Shown: piece after piece, positions 33,074-38,138 of the stretch
How positions within the stretch are numbered: the stretch's first letter is position 1
Layout of the letters: each line of letters starts with the position of its first letter
Assembly (NCBI GenBank): GCA_947090545.1
Contig: CAMUPC010000012.1
Coordinates: forward strand, 1-38,138
Direction of reading: 5' to 3'
From: an uncultured Eubacterium sp.
Lineage (GTDB): Bacteria; Bacillota; Clostridia; Lachnospirales; Lachnospiraceae
Length of the DNA: 38,138 nt
The notes under the pieces: model-generated
What the model saw: only the letters and a program-made list of their open reading frames with translations
Databases searched by the model: none
Told to the model about the DNA's origin: nothing
Made by a program: the position numbers and the translations under genes

Positions 33074-34876
33074 ATGAAAAGAAAGATGATGAAAAAGGTA
33101 GTTTCCTTATTGCTGTCTGTCACGATGGCGGCAGGGATGAACGGGATACAGGCTGGCGCGTCGAATCGTTCAGGAACGGATGGGATACAGGCTGATGCGT
33201 TAAATCGTTCAGGGACAGATGGCGTGCCGGCTGACGGATCAAGAATAGACGGCGGTTCGGAAGAATATGCGGCGGAAGATGTATTTACAGTGACGATAGA
33301 CGGCGAAACGACGGCTTATCAGAACGCGGAGGACATTGCCGAGGTATGGCAGGAGGTACAGGGCAGGACGGCTGAGATTCATTTGCTGAAGGATATTGAT
33401 ATAAGTAATATTGAATTTAAGTCGGCTGACAATCATGATGATATGCTTTATACGATGTATATGGAATCCGGGAATATCACTTTTTCTATGGAAGAAGGTT
33501 TTAAGCTGTATAATAGCACACAAAATCAGGTTGTTATTATTAAGAGCGGCACATTTACGTTGAAAAGCGGAGAAATTTCTTCCATATATAATGCGAGCCT
33601 TACGAATCGGGGAATTGCCCTGACAGTGGCTGGCGGCAGCGTATTCATTAGACAAGGGGCGACCTTAAGCGGTAGTAACGGGATTGTCGTATATGGTAAC
33701 GGTAATCCGACAGTAAGAATCAGCGGCGGCACTTTTCAAGGTAAAGAACATTCTATAAAGTGTGATGGAGGATTAAAGATCAAAGATATACTGGCAAATG
33801 GGTATGAGATAAAGGATGGTGATGGTGATTGGATAGATAATTTAGATAATTTAGAGAGTTTAACACAAAATGCCCTGAGTGATCCTCTGGAAGATTTTAC
33901 AGTAATAGGGCGTCCAGTTAACTTTAAACCGCATCCATCCGATCATACGATTACATATGGCTCTGCTTCCCCAGTTTTGCGAGTTGATACTGAAATATCA
34001 GATCGAAATCAGTTCGATGGTACTAGCGAGATCAATTACCAGTGGTATCAGGCAGCGGAAAACAAGAATCCATTAAACGGAATCCAGATTACCGGTGCAG
34101 CAGGTAAGGAATACACGATTCCATACCCGCTGCGTGCCGGGACGCATCTGTATTATTGTCAGGCATCCGGCAGCGGTACAAACGGCAAACACTTTGCCGT
34201 TGACAGTGAACCTGGAATTATAAACGTATGGAAAAAACCAATTACCGCAACGATCCAGGGAACGCTCGACAAGGAATACGACGGAACGGCAAGTGTTCCA
34301 TCGGGATTATCCATTCATCTGGAAGGGGTAATCGCTACGGATCAAGTGGAGGTGACGGCTTCTTCGCTGTCATATGACAGTGCGGAGGAAGGCAGGCGCA
34401 AAATCACAGTTTCCGGTATTACGATTCTCGGAGGAGGCGACGCAGAGAATTATATACTGTCGAATACGAGCGCCGAAGCCGAAGGAACGATTCTGCCGCC
34501 AGGTTCGTTAGCGATTCCGGTGACGGGCATTTCGCTGGATCAAAACGAGCTGACGCTTGCGCCGGGCGGTACGGCAAAGCTGACGGCAGCCGTTCAGCCG
34601 GAAAATGCCTCGAATCAGAGAGTAACGTGGACGTCCGATGATCCTGACGTCGCGTCTGTGGACGGCAGCGGTGTGGTTACAGCCGTCAGGACAGGCAAGG
34701 CGGTGATTACGGTTACGACAGAAGTCGGGCACTATTCTGATTCCTGTACCGTTACCGTAAAAAAAGAAAATAACAGCCAGGGCAGCGATTCGGGCAGCAA
34801 TACAGGCGGCAGTTCCGGCAGCCAGAACGTCGGTTGGAGCAGCGGCTCAAACGGCCTGGGGGGGGTAGCACAGTAA
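33074..34876 (+). CDS. Phase-variable surface protein gene 3, 5' part (OFF by frameshift)
   Basis: The first 600 residues of a third paralogue, ended by a stop four codons after a G8 tract. Signal peptide about 1-30; two and a half 13-residue repeats (24-49). A beta-helix-like part (about 70-260), opening with the family pattern AEIHLLKDIDISNIEFK, and an immunoglobulin-like stretch (about 278-385) follow. A YDG domain (KEYDGTASVPSG, about 395-475), a BIG2 domain (VTGISLDQNELTLAPGGTAK..., about 480-565) and a Gly/Ser linker complete it. With nine Gs the frame continues into 34867-36105 as one 1010-residue protein with the same C-terminal domains as genes 1 and 2. The ribosome site is weak (AGGAAAGGA, 12 bases away). 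Spacing from gene 2 is 109 bp. As sequenced it would yield a truncated secreted protein. Confidence 0.8.
   Translation: MKRKMMKKVVSLLLSVTMAAGMNGIQAGASNRSGTDGIQADALNRSGTDGVPADGSRIDGGSEEYAAEDVFTVTIDGETTAYQNAEDIAEVWQEVQGRTAEIHLLKDIDISNIEFKSADNHDDMLYTMYMESGNITFSMEEGFKLYNSTQNQVVIIKSGTFTLKSGEISSIYNASLTNRGIALTVAGGSVFIRQGATLSGSNGIVVYGNGNPTVRISGGTFQGKEHSIKCDGGLKIKDILANGYEIKDGDGDWIDNLDNLESLTQNALSDPLEDFTVIGRPVNFKPHPSDHTITYGSASPVLRVDTEISDRNQFDGTSEINYQWYQAAENKNPLNGIQITGAAGKEYTIPYPLRAGTHLYYCQASGSGTNGKHFAVDSEPGIINVWKKPITATIQGTLDKEYDGTASVPSGLSIHLEGVIATDQVEVTASSLSYDSAEEGRRKITVSGITILGGGDAENYILSNTSAEAEGTILPPGSLAIPVTGISLDQNELTLAPGGTAKLTAAVQPENASNQRVTWTSDDPDVASVDGSGVVTAVRTGKAVITVTTEVGHYSDSCTVTVKKENNSQGSDSGSNTGGSSGSQNVGWSSGSNGLGGVAQ
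33143..33220 (+). repeat. 39 bp tandem repeat, two units plus a partial
   Basis: Units at 33143-33181 and 33182-33220 differ at a few bases and encode GIQAGASNRSGTD and GIQADALNRSGTD; a decayed third follows. The unit length is a multiple of three, so copy changes would keep the frame. Confidence 0.8.
34858..34865 (+). repeat. Poly-G tract (8 G) in gene 3
   Basis: Eight Gs between CT and TAGCAC. The downstream frame is offset by +2, so adding one G (to nine) joins the frames as NGLGGGSTVIF. With eight, the frame reads GTA GCA CAG TAA. The tract lies in the mid-protein linker, not after the signal peptide as in genes 1 and 2. Confidence 0.88.
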
Positions 34877-36105
34877 TTTTCCAAAAACAGCCCTATTTAA
34901 AAGGAAGCCCGGAGACAAAAGGATGGAGCGCTATCCGTGCCGCCGTCGAAAAAGCCGCGGCGGTGCAGGCAGGCGGCATTGCTGTCGTAGATATGAACAG
35001 CACGGTTTTGGTTCCCGGCAGTATGCTGACAGCGATCAGGGGAAAGAACTTTACGGTTCAGTTTGAAATGGGAGGCGGCATGGTATGGAGCGTCAACGGG
35101 AACGATATTGAGGCGCAGAAGCTGAATGATACAGATTTTTCCGTAAAAATAGCTTCCGGCAGCATTCCGCAGGAAGTGATAGACGCTGTGGCAGCGGGAC
35201 GCCCGCATCTGGAGCTGGACTTTGCCCATAGCGGAGAATTTGGCTTTACAGCGGCGCTTTCCTATTGCATCGGCAAAGCTGCCGGCAGCGGTGTCTGGGC
35301 AAATGGGCAGCAATCTGGCGAAACGTACGCGAACCTGTTTGCCTATGACCCTCTTCTGCGCCGGCTGGACTTTGTCTGCGCAGGCAAAGTCGGGGACGAC
35401 GGCACGGTGAGCCTGCCGCTTTCCCGCGCATCCGACGGTACGCTGATCCTGTCCGATGCCCCAATGGGCGGGAACGAAACGCCGCCACAGCTTCCGTCCG
35501 TGCCGCCGGAGGGCACAGTGCCGGAAAATCCCCAGGAACCGGGAGAAACGGAGCCTGCGCAGGTAAAATCCGTAAAGCTCTCCAAAACAGTGTATACTTA
35601 TAACGGAAAGGCAAAGAAGCCGTCGGTGATCGCTGTAGATACGGACGGCAGGCGGATTTCCAGCCGCTATTACAAAGTAAGCTACAAAAACAATCAAAAG
35701 GTCGGCAAAGCAACGGCTGAAATTACGTTCAGCGGCGGCTACACGGGAAAAGTAAAAAAGACGTTTACAATCCGTCCGGCAGGAACCTCCATCAAAGGGA
35801 TCAAGGCAGATCCCGCAGGGTTTACCGTAACATGGAAGAAAAAAACGGCACAGACGAACGGCTGTCAGGTGCAGTATTCGCTGGACGCCGATTTTAAAGG
35901 AAGCAGCACGCACAGCAGGTTTACTAAAAAAGCTTCCCAGACAAAGAAGTCCGTGAAAAGGCTGGAAGCCGGCAAAACCTATTATGTGCGCATCCGCACC
36001 TACAAGGCGGGAAAGACAGGCGGGAAAAGCGCATGGACGTTTTCTGGATGGAGCAGCCCCGTGCGGGTGAAGTGCTTAGGGACTCAGGGAGCGGTTGGTT
36101 ATTGA
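34867..36105 (+). CDS. Surface protein gene 3, 3' part (out of frame)
   Basis: A 412-codon frame without a ribosome site or proper start, homologous to the C-terminal domains of genes 1 and 2. The match begins at QPYLKGSPETKGWSAIRAAV (gene 1: KPFLKDSAGRQGWDAISAEA) and includes VDMN---VPGS-L-AIRGK and GGG-VWSV-G, the YNGKAKKP domain and the fibronectin type III-like end (KSAWTFSGWSSPV). Identity is clearly lower than between genes 1 and 2, so this copy was not homogenised with them. It is expressed only if the G8 tract changes to a frame-restoring length such as nine. The protein's outer half (33074-34876) and this half are separated only by the one-base shift, and no other disruption is seen. 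Confidence 0.8.
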   Translation, partial: STVIFQKQPYLKGSPETKGWSAIRAAVEKAAAVQAGGIAVVDMNSTVLVPGSMLTAIRGKNFTVQFEMGGGMVWSVNGNDIEAQKLNDTDFSVKIASGSIPQEVIDAVAAGRPHLELDFAHSGEFGFTAALSYCIGKAAGSGVWANGQQSGETYANLFAYDPLLRRLDFVCAGKVGDDGTVSLPLSRASDGTLILSDAPMGGNETPPQLPSVPPEGTVPENPQEPGETEPAQVKSVKLSKTVYTYNGKAKKPSVIAVDTDGRRISSRYYKVSYKNNQKVGKATAEITFSGGYTGKVKKTFTIRPAGTSIKGIKADPAGFTVTWKKKTAQTNGCQVQYSLDADFKGSSTHSRFTKKASQTKKSVKRLEAGKTYYVRIRTYKAGKTGGKSAWTFSGWSSPVRVKCLGTQGAVGY

Positions 36106-36138
36106 ATTGAAATAGAATAACCAGAGCGTGTAATGCAG

Positions 36139-36178
36139 GCAGCAGCCAAATGCTGGAGGGAAGTGTTTGGCGTGCTGC
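36139..36178 (+). terminator. Probable terminator after surface protein gene 3
   Basis: GCAGCAGCCAAA (36139-36150) pairs with TTTGGC-G-TGCTGC (36166-36178) with one bulge, followed by TTTGCTGTTTTG. The stem is good; the T-tract is interrupted. The rest of 36106-36292 shows nothing else beyond a 12 bp palindrome AAGGGCGCCCTT. Confidence 0.5.
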
Positions 36179-36292
36179 TTTGCTGTTTTGTCATAAAAAA
36201 GGGCGCCCTTGCTTGCTTTTTGTACGGGCGAGTAATACAATGGGAGAAAGGGCAGTGGAAGAAAAGCCAAGAGAGCGGGGTGTCTTTAGAAA

Positions 36293-38050
36293 ATGGGAAG
36301 GACAATAGCGATTGGGGAACAGGATTTTGCCAGGATGGTGGAACAGCAGTATTTTTACGTGGATAAAACCGCGTTTATTAAAGAATGGTGGGAAAATGGG
36401 GATACCGTTACTTTGATTACCCGTCCAAGGAGATTCGGAAAGACGCTTGCGATGCATATGCTGTACGATTTTTTTTCGGTGGATTTTGCTGGGAGGGGCA
36501 GGCTGTTTCAGGGCATGGATATTTGGAAAGAAGAAATGTACAGGCAGCTACAGGGGACATATCCTGTTTTGTTTTTAAGCTTTGCTGGGATTAAGGGCAG
36601 GGATTACCAAACGGTACGAAAAAAGATCTGCCAGTTGCTTACGAATATGTATCTGGATCATGATTTCCTGCTGGACAGCGGTATTTTGCGGGAAGAAGAG
36701 GCAGCTTGTTTTAAAAAAATGCTGGGAGAAATGGACGATGCGGACGCGTCAGTATCGTTGGGGCAGTTATGCAGGTATTTATACAAATATTTTGGAAAAA
36801 AGGTTATTGTTTTGCTGGATGAGTACGATACGCCGATGCAGGAAGCATATGTCAACGGGTACTGGCGGGAACTGACCGAATTTTTAAGAGGAATCTTTCA
36901 TGCGGCATTCAAAGCAAACCCATATCTGGAACGCGGCGTTATGACAGGGATTACGCGGATCAGCAAAGAATCTGTTTTCTCAGAGCTGAACAATCTTGCC
37001 GTTGTGACAACGACGTCCAGAAAATATGAGACAGCGTTTGGATTTACAGAGGAAGAAGTCGGCAAGGCGCTGGATGAATTTGGGCTGTCTAAGCAACGGG
37101 AGGAAGTGAAGCGCTGGTATGACGGTTTCCGCTTTGGAGACTGTGAAAGTATTTATAACCCATGGTCGATTACCCAATATCTGGACGAACAAGTATTTGC
37201 GGCTTATTGGGCAAATACAAGCTCCAATAAACTTGTTGGGACTCTGATTCGCAAGGGCAGCAAAGAGGTCAAGATGACGGTAGAGGATTTGCTGCATGGA
37301 AACTCTTTTTGTACAAAAGTGGATGAGCAGATCGTGTTTGATGAGCTGAATGAGAATCCCAATGCGATCTGGAGCCTGCTGCTTGCCAGCGGATACCTAA
37401 AAATTACAGGCTTTGAGGTGGAAGATCCATCCATGGGCAGGGAGGGGCTTTTATATCGGCTGGCGCTTACGAACCTGGAGATTGTGCTTATATTTCAAAA
37501 GCTGATCAAAGGGTGGTTTGAAGGATGCAGCTCCGCTTATCATGATTTTATCAAAGCGCTTTTGCTGCATGATATCCGGCGCATGAATGCTTATATGAAT
37601 GAGGTAGCACTGACAACGATCAGCTTCTTTGATTCCGGCAGCGCGCCGTCCAAAAAAACCGAGCCGGAACGCTTTTATCATGGGTTTGTACTTGGGCTGA
37701 TGGTTGACCTGCGCGGCAGGTATGCGATTACGTCTAACAGGGAAAGTGGTTTTGGCAGATATGATATGCTGCTGATGCCGCTGCACGATACAGATGACGG
37801 GATTTTATTTGAGTTTAAGGTGTTTGATGCCCAGGATGGGGAAGTAACGCTGGAAGATACTGCGGCTGCTGCGGTTCGGCAGGTGTTGGAAAAAGGGTAT
37901 GCTGCTGATTTTTGCGGGGTGCGTACGATGGATCGGGTCAGGGTATATGGGTTTGCGTTTCGGGGGAAAGAGGTGTGTATTCGTGGAGGGTATTATGAGG
38001 AATGCTTGAGGGGAGGGGGTGATTCAGGTGTTGGGTTTTGTGCATATTAG
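36293..38050 (+). CDS. AAA-ATPase-like protein with PD-(D/E)XK nuclease domain
   Basis: A 585-residue protein of the large family that joins an AAA-ATPase-like domain (PF09820 type) to a C-terminal PDDEXK nuclease (PF08011 type). The family N-terminus is clear (RTIAIGEQDFARM...YFYVDKTAFIKEWW), with Walker A RPRRFGKT (44-51) and Walker B VIVLLDEYD (171-179). The nuclease core near 485-510 has GRYDMLL and LFEFKV. Biological role is not established; these genes are numerous in gut Clostridia and Bacteroidetes and often mobile. The ribosome site is poor, but the start matches the family. The stop codon is followed directly by repeat R5, so the last ~15 residues (RGGGDSGVGFCAY) may be altered by that insertion. 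Confidence 0.85.
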   Translation: MGRTIAIGEQDFARMVEQQYFYVDKTAFIKEWWENGDTVTLITRPRRFGKTLAMHMLYDFFSVDFAGRGRLFQGMDIWKEEMYRQLQGTYPVLFLSFAGIKGRDYQTVRKKICQLLTNMYLDHDFLLDSGILREEEAACFKKMLGEMDDADASVSLGQLCRYLYKYFGKKVIVLLDEYDTPMQEAYVNGYWRELTEFLRGIFHAAFKANPYLERGVMTGITRISKESVFSELNNLAVVTTTSRKYETAFGFTEEEVGKALDEFGLSKQREEVKRWYDGFRFGDCESIYNPWSITQYLDEQVFAAYWANTSSNKLVGTLIRKGSKEVKMTVEDLLHGNSFCTKVDEQIVFDELNENPNAIWSLLLASGYLKITGFEVEDPSMGREGLLYRLALTNLEIVLIFQKLIKGWFEGCSSAYHDFIKALLLHDIRRMNAYMNEVALTTISFFDSGSAPSKKTEPERFYHGFVLGLMVDLRGRYAITSNRESGFGRYDMLLMPLHDTDDGILFEFKVFDAQDGEVTLEDTAAAAVRQVLEKGYAADFCGVRTMDRVRVYGFAFRGKEVCIRGGYYEECLRGGGDSGVGFCAY

Positions 38051-38138
38051 GACGCTGGGAGAGGGGATTGGCACGTCCTGGCGGCGTCCGTTCCAGAAGG
38101 TTAAGAAGCACTAGGCATCCTGCGGGAACGCTGTGGCA
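38051..38138 (+). repeat. Truncated copy R5 of fold-back repeat family
   Basis: Begins on the base after the stop of the ATPase gene with GACGCTGGGAGAGGGGATTG and runs through the arm into the start of the core (ACGCTGTGGCA) at the window edge. It has the R2 orientation, but its arm sequence is closer to R3 and R1. The remainder lies outside the window. Confidence 0.75.

Noticed and set aside
34897..35913. 338-codon minus-strand open frame opposite gene 3
   Set aside because: Shadow of the conserved C-terminal domains of surface gene 3; no start context and no recognisable domain.

Overview
The window looks like chromosome from a Gram-positive anaerobe of the Clostridia, most likely a Lachnospiraceae relative. 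The grounds are the gene order dgt-dnaG-rpoD-trmK-Nif3, strong AGGAGG-type ribosome sites, a J-domain gene next to a DUF5685 gene, a SpoVB-like flippase, LytTR/GHKL signalling and large secreted YDG/fibronectin-type proteins. The species cannot be read from the sequence. Housekeeping genes are G+C rich; the defence-like gene at 8483-10456 is clearly A+T rich.

Layout: 1-800 holds a truncated fold-back repeat and two divergent tRNA-Leu genes (AAG, CAG). 800-2623 is a GT-C-like membrane protein. 2813-11257 is a replication/transcription block (dgt, dnaG, rpoD, trmK, Nif3) with two intrusions: a pair of opposed ~240 bp fold-back repeats between dgt and dnaG, and a 657-codon SIR2-SLOG-TIR gene between trmK and Nif3. 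The latter has the parts of a Thoeris defence system (ThsA effector plus ThsB sensor) in one polypeptide. 11403-13058 is a nucleoside kinase whose last 123 bp are repeated 940 bp downstream. Between the copies lie a repeat arm, a 172 bp palindrome and a probable type I toxin-antitoxin locus. rnpB follows.

14566-16778 (minus) is a small operon for a secreted CHAP-type protein, a 56-residue protein and an unknown protein. 17140-19086 is a zinc-ribbon/DUF5685/J-domain operon. A flippase, a cysteine desulfurase, an Rpn-type nuclease and a convergent LytTR regulator/GHKL kinase pair follow.

25486-36105 carries three tandem paralogous secreted proteins, each with a long poly-G tract inside the reading frame. 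Genes 1 and 2 have nine Gs and are open. Gene 3 has eight Gs and is closed by a frameshift; one added G would restore a 1010-residue protein. Genes 1 and 2 share a 128 bp block carrying the tract and a 2014 bp 3' block that look identical, with divergent sequence between. This resembles a phase-variable, recombining surface-antigen locus. An AAA-ATPase/PD-(D/E)XK gene and another fold-back repeat close the window.

All sequence comparisons were done by eye; no database search was possible.
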